This document shows positions 13,215 through 24,574 of a DNA stretch of 64,000 bases, piece after piece. The stretch comes from Adenophora triphylla var. japonica. Lineage: Eukaryota; Streptophyta; Magnoliopsida; Asterales; Campanulaceae. A model generated the notes under the pieces. The model ran no database searches. It was not told the DNA's origin and saw only the letters and a program-made list of their open reading frames with translations. The position numbers were made by a program, and so were the translations under genes. Position 1 is the stretch's first letter; every line of letters starts with the position of its first letter. Location: contig JAFEMH010000170.1 in NCBI GenBank assembly GCA_022495995.1, forward strand, positions 268,501 to 332,500, in the 5' to 3' direction.

Positions 13215-14420
13215 TAAAATAAAATTTTATTTTAACAAATGTGAAATAGATTTCACAGTTGTTTTATAAAAGAATGACATAAAACAGTGAAATCTATCAC
13301 ACAATTATGCACAATAACTTTGAAAAACATTACACAATTATTTACATCAAACACAACAACTGTGAAACTTGTTCTACAGTTGTCCTAAAAGAATGATATA
13401 AAAATAACTGTGAAATGGAATTCACAATTATGCACAATAACTATGAAAATCAACACAGTTATGCACAATAACCGTGAAAATCAGTACACAGTTATTTATA
13501 TCAAACCCAACAACCGTGAAACTTGTTCTACAGTTGTCCTAAAGGAATGACATAAAAATAACTGTGAAATGGAATTCAAAGTTATGCACAATAACTGTGA
13601 AAATGATTACACATTTATTTACATTAAACCCAACAACCGTGAAACTTGTTCTACAGTTGTCCTTAAGGAATGACACAAAAATAACACTCATAACTATAAA
13701 TGAGAAATTGACCTCACAGTTGTGCACAAACATAATTCTCAGCTTGGAAATGTGCAAATCATTACACAGTTATGCACAATAACTGTGAAAATCATTACAC
13801 AGTTATTTACATCAAACCCAACAATCGTGAAACTTGTTCTACAGTTGTCCTAAAGGAATGACATAAAAATAACTGTGAAATGGAATTCACATTTATGCAC
13901 AATAACTGTGAAAATTATTACACAGTTATTTACATCAAACCCAATAACCGTGAAACTTGTTCTACAGTTGTCCTAAAGGAATGACATAAAAATAACTGTG
14001 AAATAGAATTCACAGTTATGCACAATAAATGTGAAAATCATGACACAGTTATTTACATTAAACCCAACAACCGTGAAACTTGTTCTACAGTTGTCCTAAT
14101 GGAATGACACAAAAATAACACTCATAACTATAACTGAGAAATTGACCTCACAGTTGTGCACAAACAATCATCAACAACTAATAAATAACGGGTAAACCAA
14201 ATATACTAAGTACCAAATTAACTGTGAAATTGACCTCACAGTTCTCAGTTTAGAAAATTCAAAAACCAAACCATTTCACATTCATAATAAATAACTGTGA
14301 AACTGACCTCACAGTTGTAGAAGTGTGAAAAACATTTCACAGTTATTCACATCAAAACTAACAACTGTGAAATAGTCCTCACTGTTGTTCTATAAAAGAA
14401 TGACATAAAAACAGTGAAAT
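13215..14420. repeat. ~123-bp tandem repeats rich in AACTGTGA / ACAGTT
   Basis: The phrase GTGAAACTTGTTCTACAG recurs at about 13361, 13516, 13639, 13828, 13949 and 14074, mostly 122-126 bp apart, with two longer intervals (about 155 and 189). Each unit has several AACTGTGAA and CACAGTTAT copies, so half-palindromes are dense. Open frames here are by-products of the repeat. Such internal minisatellites are common near the ends of non-autonomous MULEs. Confidence 0.88.
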
Positions 14421-15364
14421 ATATCACACATGTATAAGCGCTAGGTTTGCCTCCGACGCCTAGCAACCACCTATCGCTTTTTTAAGAACTTGTTTTTTAC
14501 ACCACATTGCACGTGCCAATTTAACCACCATAGCAATTGGGTCGTACAGTTGTGCATAATATATTAGATTGAGGTTGAACAGAGCCATATTAATGGTTTC
14601 TGAGAGCTAAAAGGTAAATAAATTTGACTGGAACATGTAAATTAATTGGTTGGTAATCTGAAGAGGCAAAACTTTACATGTTGGTTCACCAAATGCAAAA
14701 CATAGAATAAGTGGAACAATCTAACAATGTCAATCAATTAACCTGCCTTAATGTACCTCTCTACCTGCCTCATGAGCCAAATGGGGGGCCTCTCTACTTC
14801 TACACCTCGAACGGCATTAAGCAAAAGTGGTTCAGTTGCACAAATAACTTTTGTCTAAGCAACAGTCACTGGAAAGTAGATTCAAGAGTTAGAAGCAGTG
14901 ATCATTTCAAGGTTTGGTAAAATCGAATTTTTATTGACACAGGAACACCCGTTGGTGACAAGTTCATCAAAGGGCGGAGCAAAAGTTCAGAAAACGGATT
15001 CAATGAAGCTGATATTAAGATTTTGAAAAACCAGATTTTTGATCAACTTTGACAAATAAACTGTTCTGATCCAGAAACTTCTAGAAGATGTAAAGGTACT
15101 CGTTGGAAAGGTCTATGTTTCTACTTTCATACAAAAAAATTGGTTCGTCGTTTAGAGGTCTAGAAAGAGAGATAAGGTAGTTTTAGTACAGATGGTTCAA
15201 GCAGTCAGCATACAGACAGTCATCAACTTTTTATTTTCCTAGTTCATATATTACTACATATATTGCCTATGTAATGGAGGGATGTTCCATTTAGTCTATA
15301 TAAACCCACATTGTGATGGTAAAAACTCAGATTTTGATTGTATTTTGACCTAGAGCAATATAAT
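14421..15364. other. Unassigned MULE interior
   Basis: No gene is recognisable. The stretch begins with an AAGCGCTAGG...GACGCCTAGC inverted motif (14436-14465), similar in style to one in the CACTA element at 53730-53775. A 69-residue open frame (14711-14920) has no recognisable domain. Near 15290-15370 there is CTATATAAACCC followed by AT-rich DNA, which looks promoter- or LTR-like, but I cannot assign it. Confidence 0.4.
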
Positions 15365-15985
15365 AAAAGAAGAACTCTTGACTAGAGCCATGAAGGGCAT
15401 AACCTGCAATAATGGAATTCCATCCTGCAATTGTTTTCTTTGGCATCTTATCAAATACACACTTAGCATCCTCAATGCACCCACACTTGATATACATGTC
15501 AATCAACGCACAAGATACAGAAGCAAAGCATCTAAACGCATTTTCAAAGAACATGAATGCAATTGTTCACCTAGAAAGATATCTTCCAATGAAACACATG
15601 CTCGAGTCGTCAAAGCAAATGTCCACGAATCAGCATCAGAAAACACCTCCTACACACTTAAAAACATCCGGATAGCTTCTATGTAGTAACCAGAGTCCAA
15701 AAGTCCCACAATTATCGTGTTCCAAGAAACCAAGTTTCTCTCGAGCATTTCATCGAACAACAACCTCGCATCGAACATCATTTCACACTTAACATGCATC
15801 AATAACACCCTGTTCCTCACAAACAAATCAAGTTCAAACCCACTGCTGATCATATGATTAAAAACTTTCTTAACCCCTCTAACAGACTTTAACCTAATAC
15901 AAGCATCGATTGAAGCAATGTATGTACTCCTGCCAACTTCACTATCTCCTTCAAATAGGCAAATATCAAACATTTCAAGTGAGTG
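15365..15985 (-). pseudogene. Captured PPR (pentatricopeptide repeat) protein fragment
   Basis: Minus-strand frames give typical plant PLS-class PPR text: VKKVFNHMISSGFELDLFVR, ARLLFDEMLERNLVSWNTII, then SWTFALTTRACVSLEDIFLG with GEQLHSCS, then ALIDMYIKCGCIEDAKCVF and KTIAGWNSIIAGYALHG. The four segments lie in collinear order over about 200 codons. A stop near 15650 and frameshifts between there and about 15560 break it. Intact PPR proteins are organellar RNA-binding factors, usually 400-900 residues, so this is a partial copy. The end at about 15365 is the MULE acquisition boundary. Confidence 0.85.
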
Positions 15986-16322
15986 TATAAGTTTGAAGCC
16001 AATGCTCAGCTTCACCATCAAAATAAATAGAAGCATACCTGGCCATTCTTTCAATCTCCATTGGGCAAAATTCAAAATACTCCTCGCTCTTCCTTACCCA
16101 GCCCCGTGGATCACTTCCGTTGAAATGAGGGAATTCAATTTTTGGTTGTTTATGAAACCCTTCAAGCAAACTCTTAATATCTTTCTTCACTTCATTCACA
16201 GATCCTTTCAATCCTTCAACCCGCTGCTAAAGACTTCCACAAAGCTGATTCAGATCTTCAAATTGGCCATCATGCTTCCGTAGATTATTGAAAATATCTT
16301 GCCATCTTGTTCCCTCCGCCAT
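15975..16322 (-). pseudogene. Captured retrotransposon gag N-terminal fragment
   Basis: An ATG at 16322 (minus) opens MAEGTRWQDIFNNLRKHDGQ. After one in-frame stop (near 16230) it continues to IEFPHFNGSDPRGWVRKSEE, then ARYASIYFDGEAEHWLQTY. This matches the N-terminal retrotransposon gag domain of plant Ty3/Gypsy elements (F-G-DP-W ... FEGEA-W-Q). It ends at the junction with PPR sequence near 15975-15985, in a different frame. The stretch upstream (16325-16500) is rich in CAATTGCG and AGAGAGA and may be the captured leader. Confidence 0.75.
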
Positions 16323-16657
16323 AGCTAAGCTAAGAACTCCAGGAATTCGTCGTCTATGATAACCTGCCGGAGCTCATTAATTGCAGAGAAAGCCAATTCC
16401 GGCATCGTCAATTGCAATTGCAGAGAAAGCCAATTGCGTATCAATTGCGTATAGAGAGAGAAACGCAATTGCGCATAGAGAGAGAAAGAGAATGAGCGAG
16501 GGCAGTTTCGCCATTTAAATGGGTATGAAATATTTGAAAAGGAGGGGTTTATTGGTAAAATGTATTTCAACTTATGGATCCTAAGGTATAATATGAAATG
16601 TGGTGTTTTTTTTTTATAAATTCCACCTTCTAATAGGGGCTTATTGGTAGAAATCCC

Positions 16658-19600
16658 TTATGTTTATTGCTATTAACTATTGGCTTTTAGTTATTTTTTA
16701 CATTAATAGGAAAATAAAAAAAGGACAAAAAGGTGATATTTGTGAGATATAGCCACATAGGGTTCTTTTAAAAGCTAACGCGACTGCTTGTGTCTTCTCT
16801 TTATAAAAGCTAACGCGATGGCATTTCTATTTTAAAATAATAAAAAATAAAATATAAGACAACCCTTTATGTGATGGCAAATGTCGTCGCGAAATCAATT
16901 GAACAAACGCGACTTCCTTTCCCATCGCGTAACCTTTTTGCGACAAGGCTTTACGCGACTGCCTGCGTTAGCATTACCCGACGACTTCTTCTATATAGGC
17001 GACGGCTTTTGGCCATCGCAAAAAGGTGTTTTTCTTGTAGTGAAAAAAGTTAATAATTTTTAAAGAAATGAAAGTATATAATAGAAAAAAAGAGGGACTG
17101 ACAATAGTATTTACTTTTTAAATTTTTTTTTGATAAATAAAACTATTTGAGATGTTAGTTATTACTGAATTTATTTATATAAAGTTAAATAAAAAAACTT
17201 AAGGATTTTTAAAGAAATGAAAGTATATAATAGAAAAAAAAGAGCGATAGACAATAACATTTACTTTTTTATTTTTATTTTTTTTTGGATAACTTGTATC
17301 TTGTTTGTGTTGGATGAGTGATGAAGATCTTTTGGTTGTTACGGGTAGTCTAATAGTTGTACAAATGGTCTGATGGTTGTCTTTGGGTGAACTAAATACA
17401 GTATTATATATTTGGACAAATGTGATGGGTTTTGTATATATTTGGACAAATGTGATAGATTTTTGTATATTTAAAGACAAAGGTTATATTAACAATTTTT
17501 TTTAGTTATAATTATGTTTATTGCTATTAAGTATTGGCTTTTAGTTATTTTTTACATTAATATGATAATAAAAAATGGACAAAAAGTTGATATTTGTGAG
17601 ATTTAGCCACATAGGGTTCTTCTAAAAGCTAACGCGACTGCTTGTGCCTTCTCTTTATAAAAGCTAACGCGATGGCATATCTATTTTAAAATAATAAAAA
17701 ATAAAATATATGACAACCCTTTATGTGATGGCAAATGACGTCGCGAAATCAATTGAACAAACGCGACTGCTTTCCATCGTGTAACCTTTTTGAGACAAGG
17801 CTTTACGCGACTGCTTAGGTGATTGTTTTTCCAATCGTGTTAGCATTACGCGACGACTTCTTCTATATAGGCGACGGCTTTTGGCCATCGAAAAAAGGTG
17901 TTTTTCTTGTAGTGAAAAAAGTTAATAATTTTTTAAAAAATGAAAGTATATAATAGAAAAAAAGAGGGACTGGCAATAGCATTTACTTTTTAAATTTTTT
18001 TTTTTTGATAAATAAAACTATTTGAGATGTTAGTTAGTAGTGAATTTACTTACAAAAAGTTCTATAAAAAGTTAAGAATTTTTAAATAAATGAAGGTATA
18101 TAATAGAAAAAAAGAGGGACGGACAATAGAATTTACTTTTTTAATTTTTTTTTAATTTTTTTTAATAAATTAAACTATTTGAGATGTTAGTTAGTAGTGA
18201 AATTTTTTACAGAAAGTTAAATAAAAAAAGTTAAGGATTTTTAAAGAAATGAAAGTATATAATAGAAAAAAAGGGACGAACAATATCATTTACTTTTTTA
18301 ACTTTTATTAATTTATTTTTTGGATAACTTGTATCTTGTTTGTGTTGGATGAGTGATGAAGATCTTTTGGTTGTTACGAGTAGTCTAATAGTTGTACAAC
18401 TGGTCGGATGGCTGTATTTGGATGAACTAAATACAGTATTATATATTTGGACAAATGTGATGCGTTTTGTATATATTTGGACAAATGTGATGGATTTTTG
18501 TATATTTATTGACAAAGGTTATATTAACAATTTTTTTAGTTGTAATTATGTTTATTGCTATTAACTATTGGGTTTTACTTATTTTTTATATTAATAGGAA
18601 AATAAAAAAAGGGAAAAAAGGTGATATTTGTGAGATTTAGCCACATAGGGTTCTTCTAAAAGCTAACGCGATTGCTTGTGCCTTCTTTTTATAAAAGCTA
18701 AAGCGATGGCATTTCTATTTAAAAATAATAAAAAATAAAATATATGACAACCCTTTATGTGATGGCAAATGTCGTCACGAAATCAATTGAACATACGCAA
18801 CTGCTTTCCCATCGCGTAACCTTTTTGCGACAAGGCTTTACGCGACTGCTTAGGTGATTGTTTTTCCAATCGCGTTAGCATTATGCGACGGCTTCTTCTA
18901 TATAGGCGAGGGCTTTTGGCCCTCGCAAAAAGGTGTTTTTCTTGTAGTGAAAAATTTAATAATTTTTAAAGAAATGAAAGTATATAATGGAAAAAAAGAG
19001 GGTCTGAGAATAGCATTTACTTTTTAAATTTTTAAAATTTTTTTTTTTGAATAAATTAAACTATTTGAGATGTTAGTTAGTAGTGAATTTTTTTACAGAA
19101 AGTTATAAAATAAAAGTTACGGATTTTTAAAGAAATGAAAGTATATAATAGAAAAAAAGAGGGATGGACAATATCGTTTACTTTTTTAACTTTTATTAAA
19201 AAAAATTTGGATAACTTGTATCTTGTTTGTGTTGGATGAGTGATGAAGATCTTTTGGTTGGTACGGGTAGTCTAATAGTTGAACAAGTGGTCTGATGGTT
19301 GTATTTGGATGAACTAAATACAGTATTATATATTTGGACAAATGTGATGGGTTTTGTATATATTTGGACAAATGTGATAAATTTTTATTTATTTGAAGAC
19401 AAAGGTTATATTAACAATTTTTTTAGTTGTAATTATGTTTATAGCTATTAACTATTGGCTTTTAGTTATTTTTTACATTAATAGGAAAATAAAAAAAGGA
19501 CAAAAATGTGATATTTGTGAGATTTAGCCACGTAGGATTCTTTTAAAAGCTAACGCGACTGCTTGTGCCTTCTTTTTATATAAGCTAAAGAGATGGCATT

Positions 19601-21002
19601 TCTATTTTAAAACAATAAAAAATAAAATATATGACAACCATTTATGTGATGGCAAATGCCGTCACAAAATATATTGAACAAACGCGACTGCTTTCCCATC
19701 GTGTAACCTTTTTGTGACAAGGCTTTACGCGACTTCTTGGGTGATTGTTTTTCCGATCGCGTTAGCATTATGTGACGGCTTCTTCTACGGCTTTTGGCCA
19801 TCGCAAAAAGCTATTTTCTTGTAGTGAAAAAAGTTAACTATTTTTAAAGAAATGAAAGTATATAATAGTAAAAAAGAGGGACAGACAATAGCATTCACTT
19901 TTTTAATTTTTTTTTTATTTTTTGAATAAATTAAACTATTTGAGATGTTTGTCAGTAGTGAATTTTTTTACAGAAAGTTATATAAAAAAGTAAGGATTTT
20001 TAAAAAGAGGGACGGACAATATCATTTACTTTTTTAACTTTTATTAATTTTTTTTTGGATAACTTGTATCTTGTTTGTGTTGGATGAGTGTTGAAGATCT
20101 TTTGGTTGTTACGGGTAGTCTAATAGTTGTACAAGTACAAGTGGTCTGATGTTTGTATTTGGATGAACTAAATACAGTATTATATATTTGGACAAATGTG
20201 ATGGGTTTTGTATATATTTGGACAAATGTGATGGATTTTTGTATATTTAAAGGCAAAGGTTATATTAACAATTTTTTTTAGTTGTAATTATGTTTATTGC
20301 TATTAACTATTGGCTTTTAGTTATTTTTTACATTAATAGGAAAATAAAAAAAGGACAAAAAGGTGATATTTGTGAGATTTAGCCAAATAGGGTTCTTCTA
20401 AAAGCTAACGCAACTGCTTGTGCCTTCTCTTTATAAAAGCTAACGCGATGGCATTTCTATTTTAAAATAATAAAAAATAAAATATATGACAACCCTTTAT
20501 GTGATGGCAAATGACGTCGCGAAATCAATTGAACAAACGCGACTGCCTTTCCCATCGCGTAACCTTTTTGCGACAAGGCTTTACGCGACTGCATGGGTGA
20601 TTGTTTTTCCAATCGCGTTAGCATTACGCGACGGCTTCTTCTATATAGGCGACGGCTTTTGGCCATCGCAAAAAGCTGATTTTCTTGTTGTGAAAAAAGT
20701 TAATAATTTTTAAAGAAATGAAAGTATATAATAGAAAAAATGAGGGACTGACTATAGCATTTACTTTTTAAATTTTTTTAGGATAAATAAAACTATTTGA
20801 GATGTTAGTTAATAGTGAATTTATTTACAAAAAGTTATAGAAAAAAAGTTAAGAATTTTTAAAGAAATGAAAGTATATAATAGAAAAAAAAGAGGGACGG
20901 ACAATAGCATTTACTTTTTTAATTTTTTTTTAATTTTGTTTTTGAATAAATTAAACTATTTGAGATGTTAGTTAGTAGTGAAATTTTTTACAGAAAGTTA
21001 TA
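16658..21002. repeat. Satellite array block B (4 further monomer starts)
   Basis: This resumes the monomer split by the MULE at 12881. Further monomers start at 17287, 18322, 19209 and 20057. They are more divergent than block A. The 12647 monomer has lost about 28 bp of its CG-rich part and a subrepeat. The 19209 monomer is only 848 bp. The 20057 monomer runs into element I, and when that insertion is removed its length is about 1.05 kb, showing that blocks B and C were continuous. Confidence 0.93.
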
Positions 21003-21991
21003 TGTTAATGTTAAGATCATGTGTTGCCATGAATGTTGTCACAAGTGTTGCAAGCCAGTGTTGCCACTGGTGTTGCCACAAGTGTTGCCATTTGGAATTG
21101 GCAACACTGAGATAGTTACTGTATTTTTCACAAATAAAAATGTAGAAATTAATGTTTAAATAACAGGAGTTAGTCTGTTTAAAATGAGCTGGAAAAGAGC
21201 ATCAGAAACTGCCCAGGCGTTAGTTACGAAGGAAGAGGAGAAAATTAACAAATAAACATGTGTTTATTTGTTTAATTAATGACCAAGCAAATAGATATTT
21301 TATTCATCTATTCAGGGGGAGAACAAGTCAGAGTACAAGGCATCCAGAGCTGAGAGGTACAAGCAAGAAAAGCAAGAGAAGACCTAGTCTCCTACAAATG
21401 AGGCGAGTGAGCTAATTTGGAGGAAACAAACTCAAGGCTGTTGCTGATCATTTTGAGTAGGCTCCAAGACTTTGTGGCCTATAAATAGTGCAGTGGATCT
21501 TCATTGAAGATCATCCAATTCAGAAAATGCAAATCTGCACAAGAAGTAGATTTCTGCTCTCAAGTGTTGCCATTCAAGTGTCGGCAACACTCAGTCCAAC
21601 ACTCGAGAATTTCATATAGATTTTTATATTTTTGTGAGGTTTTGAGTGTTCATTTTCAGAGAGAATTCGTGTATATGTTGTTCCTTATATCAGGGATCTT
21701 TTATCATTAAGGAACTTCTTCGACCTTGTATTTAATTCATATTATTAATAGAAAGGTCTTTGCCTTATGGCACCCATCAAGTTATATATTTATATAACTT
21801 GATAAAAATTATATTCTTGTGTATTGCTTTAATTCTTCCGCTGCAATTTATATTTATTTCTATTGATTTGTGTTTTTCTTGAATTGGTGTATGTGTTGTT
21901 GTTAGTGTTGCCTACACTAAAGACAACACTCGTGAGTTTCATCTCACCTTGTGAGTTTCGCCTCACTTGTTCTAAGCCATAGACAATTTCA
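21003..21991 (+). repeat. Element I 5' LTR (989 bp)
   Basis: Matches the sequence 30527-30588 joined to 45144-46065, with a few substitutions and a short insertion near 21552. It has a TATA box (TATAAATAG, 21480) and several copies of GTGTTGCC/GGCAACAC. One pair (21081-21090 and 21099-21108) forms a perfect 10-bp stem with an 8-base loop. Confidence 0.95.
21480..21488 (+). promoter_or_regulatory. LTR TATA box, element I
   Basis: GGCCTATAAATAGTGCAG in the LTR middle, conserved in the 3' LTR near 45560. Transcription would start about 30 bases downstream. Position inferred from the motif only. Confidence 0.6.
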
Positions 21992-21992
21992 A

Positions 21993-22006
21993 TTGGTATT
22001 AGAGCC
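21993..22006 (+). other. Primer binding site, element I (initiator tRNA-Met type)
   Basis: TTGGTATTAGAGCC starts 1 base after the LTR. The usual plant Copia form is TTGGTATCAGAGCC, so one C to T change is present. Confidence 0.85.
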
Positions 22007-22043
22007 TAGCACTTGATATACTAAGTGTTTAGATCCTTTTGTC

Positions 22044-23669
22044 ATGGCTTATGATCCTGCAAACCCTAATCAAAAGAGATTACCGGTTTTAGACGGATCT
22101 AATTATGCTTATTGGAAGATTCGCCTACGCTCGCATATCAAATCAATTGATCTTCGGGCTTGGCGATCTATTTTAAATGGTTATTCTGTTCCAATGCTTC
22201 CTCTGGATGACGATGGTGACGTTCAAGTCAAACCTAAATTCGAGTGGACAATTGAAGAGAATAATCTGGCTAGTTTCAATGAAAAGGCACTGAATGCCAT
22301 CTATGAATGGGTTGACATGCACATGTTCAAACTCATTCAAAATAGTCCCTCTGCAAAAGATGCTTGGGATACTTTACAAATATTTTGTGAAGGAGATAGC
22401 AGTGTCCGAGAAACAAAGCTTAGAGGTCTCACTAGTAGATTTGAAAGATTAAGAATGGGTGAAAATGAAGATATTACTTCTTATTTTGAAAAGTTGATTG
22501 ATATTTCAAATGCTTGTCAAGTATTAGGGGAACCTTTTACAAATAAACAACTCGTTTCAAAAGCTATTCGTACTCTTCCCGAACGTTTTAATATTAAAGT
22601 TTCAGCTATTGAAGAGGCCCATAATCTTTCAACAATAGACATTAACTCCTTAATGAGTATTTTGAAAAACTTTGAGATGAATCTCAATGAACAAACTGAG
22701 GCTTCTAAAGGCAAAAATATTGCCTTAAAAGTCGAATCTTCGGACACTTGTGTGGATGATGAAGATGAAGCCTTCGAGGAGTTAGATGAAAATACTAGTG
22801 TAGCTTTACTTGCAAAGAGATATAATGCTATGCTTAGAAAATTTAATAGTGTGCAGGTAAAAGCTAAGGACCAAGCGGCCAAAACCTCTAGTTTTGTGCC
22901 AAGGAGAGGTCCTCCTCCAAATCAAAAGGATACCCCACCTAGGCGTGCATCCTCGGAAAAGATCCGGTCCGATCATAAGTACATTGAATCTATTCAATGT
23001 CATGCTTGTTCCGGTTGGGGTCACTATGCCAATGAATGTGCTAACACCTTGAGAAAAGCAGGCAAAAACTTGTGGGTATCTCTTAGTGATGGAGAGGAGG
23101 AAGGAACGGAAAAAGATGAAAAGACGGAGGAAGTGGCCATGATGGTCACGGTAGAGGAGCTACCTTCGACGGAGAGTGTTACCTCAAGTGTTGTTCTAGA
23201 TTTAACAACACTTGACACAACACCTGTGACTTCTTCAGAAAGTGTTGCCCCAAGTGTCATCCAGGAAATGGCAACACTTGGCACAACACTCAGCAGGTAT
23301 GATTCGTTTAATGATCTCAATTTGCTTGGTTCTGCTGATTTAAATTCAGAGGAGTTTATAGAGGATGATTTTGATAAAGATGAGCTCATTTGTGAATTAA
23401 AAAACCTCTATAAATCCCTCCTCGTGGAATGGAAAAAGGAGAACAAGATGGTGGTTTTCTTGAAAAAGGAAAATCGGGATCTTAAGAACTCCTTGACTCG
23501 GCTAGAAGCTCAACTCAGTAGGAGAGACTTGGATCTTGATAAAATCAAGGCCAAACTCAACCTAGCCGAATCCACCTTCAAAAAACTCAACACGAGTTCA
23601 TCCAAATTGGATGAAATACTCAATTTGAGTAAGCCTCTGAAAGCTTTCTTGGGTTCCAAGAATCACTAG
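22044..23669 (+). CDS. gag: Element I Gag (truncated by frameshift)
   Basis: A 541-residue frame from an ATG 53 bases after the LTR. The first ~230 residues are the Copia gag domain (UBN2-like: LPVLDGSNYAYWKIRLRSHI, then AWDTLQIFCEGDSSVRETKL). A CCHC zinc knuckle CHACSGWGHYANEC lies near residues 318-331. An acidic, Ser/Thr-rich linker with two copies of the GTGTTGCC-type module follows (residues ~375-415), then a probable coiled coil rich in Leu/Lys/Glu (residues ~455-525). Gag would form the particle and bind element RNA. The frame ends at 23667-23669, but homologous coding continues in another frame, so one frameshift separates gag from the rest. Confidence 0.9.
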   Translation: MAYDPANPNQKRLPVLDGSNYAYWKIRLRSHIKSIDLRAWRSILNGYSVPMLPLDDDGDVQVKPKFEWTIEENNLASFNEKALNAIYEWVDMHMFKLIQNSPSAKDAWDTLQIFCEGDSSVRETKLRGLTSRFERLRMGENEDITSYFEKLIDISNACQVLGEPFTNKQLVSKAIRTLPERFNIKVSAIEEAHNLSTIDINSLMSILKNFEMNLNEQTEASKGKNIALKVESSDTCVDDEDEAFEELDENTSVALLAKRYNAMLRKFNSVQVKAKDQAAKTSSFVPRRGPPPNQKDTPPRRASSEKIRSDHKYIESIQCHACSGWGHYANECANTLRKAGKNLWVSLSDGEEEGTEKDEKTEEVAMMVTVEELPSTESVTSSVVLDLTTLDTTPVTSSESVAPSVIQEMATLGTTLSRYDSFNDLNLLGSADLNSEEFIEDDFDKDELICELKNLYKSLLVEWKKENKMVVFLKKENRDLKNSLTRLEAQLSRRDLDLDKIKAKLNLAESTFKKLNTSSSKLDEILNLSKPLKAFLGSKNH

Positions 23670-23840
23670 AAAGTATTACCTCTTCCTTGTTTGATGTTGA
23701 AACTAAAAATTGTTTTGTAAAAGAGCGTGTCAAGGAAAAGGATAGTACTCCTAGTGATACTTCTGATCAATCCATTGAATGCGGATAATGTCACAAAGCT
23801 GGACATATAAAATCAGATTGCTTTTTTCCTTCAAAAGAAA
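23670..23840 (+). pseudogene. Element I gag C-terminus with stop-disrupted second zinc knuckle
   Basis: In another frame the sequence reads on as an acidic linker (SLFDVETKNCFVKERVKEKD) and a second CCHC knuckle: Cys, Gly, stop, Cys, then HKAGHIKSDC. A TAA at about 23787 replaces the residue before the second Cys. Confidence 0.75.
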
Positions 23841-24570
23841 ATGTCCAGTCGTCAAGTGTTGCCTCAAGTGTCGCCAATTTCTCAGGGCAACACTCACGGC
23901 AACACTGGTGAACAGAAATCCAGATTTTCAAAAAGGGCTTGGTTACCCAAGGAAAAACTGAAATGTTATGTTGTTTACACAGCTTTAAGGACTAACATTG
24001 CAGGAACTTGGTACTTTGATAGTGGTTGTTCACGTCATATGACGGGTACTAAATTATTCCTAACAGAGTACCAACCTATTCAAGGAGGCTGTGGGACTTA
24101 TGGTGGTGGAGGCAAGAGTGAAATAGTTGGTAAAGGAACACTGGATATTGTTGGCTTTCCTCCTTTGAAAAATGTCTTACACGTAGATGGTTTACTTGCT
24201 AATTTAATTAGCATTAGCCAATTATGTGATGACAATTTGGAGGTGAAATTCAATAAAAATACCAATGAAGTGTTTGATGATACTAACTTTTGTGTCATGA
24301 CTGGAATAAGATCAAGTGATAATTGCTACCTGGTTGGTAATAAATCTGTGTGCAATTTGACTAAACTTGATGATATAAGGTTATGGCATCAAAAGTTAGG
24401 TCATTCTCATTATAGGAATCTTGAGAAGATTATCAAACACAATGCCGTCAAAGGTGTTCCCAAGCTAAACCTCAAAGACACCGTGATGTGTGGTGATTGT
24501 CAAAGGGTAAGTAAACTCGTGTTGCTCACAGTGTTGGACAACACAATGAGCAACACTCAGGAACAACACA
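23841..24570 (+). CDS. Element I protease and GAG-pre-integrase part
   Basis: The open frame carries the aspartic protease motif WYFDSGCSRHMTG (residues ~55-67), then VLHVDGLLANLISISQLCD, the usual Copia protease end. The GAG-pre-integrase zinc region follows with LWHQKLGHSHYRNLEKII (the His pair) and CGDCQ. A GTGTTGCC-type module lies at the N-terminus (23852-23907) and another (24518-24570) after CGDCQ, where GKQ-type residues are expected. After that second module the frame no longer fits integrase, and the homologous frame restarts near 24575. Confidence 0.85.
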
Positions 24571-24574
24571 TTGT

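Larger units (their letters stand above)
12882..16657. mobile_element. Non-autonomous Mutator-like element (Pack-MULE)
   Basis: The element splits a satellite monomer. The 9 bases TTATGTTTA occur at 12873-12881 and again at 16658-16666; the neighbouring monomers contain this stretch once. A 9-bp duplication is the mark of Mutator-like transposition. The ends are degenerate inverted repeats: left GAGGCTTTGACCAATTAGTC; right end reversed GGGATTTCTACCAATAAGCC. No mudrA-type transposase is visible inside. The interior holds a tandem repeat block, an unassigned stretch and two gene fragments in minus orientation. Confidence 0.88.

Noticed and set aside
13539..13782. Overlapping 72-residue ORFs on both strands
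   Set aside because: They lie entirely in the ~123-bp minisatellite and have no protein similarity.
15290..15370. CTATATAAACCC as a promoter of a host gene
   Set aside because: No gene follows in that orientation; the sequence lies in MULE cargo and may be a captured LTR or leader piece.
22517..22882. Antisense ORFs across element I gag (also 23024-23389)
   Set aside because: Shadow frames of the gag coding strand with no domain.
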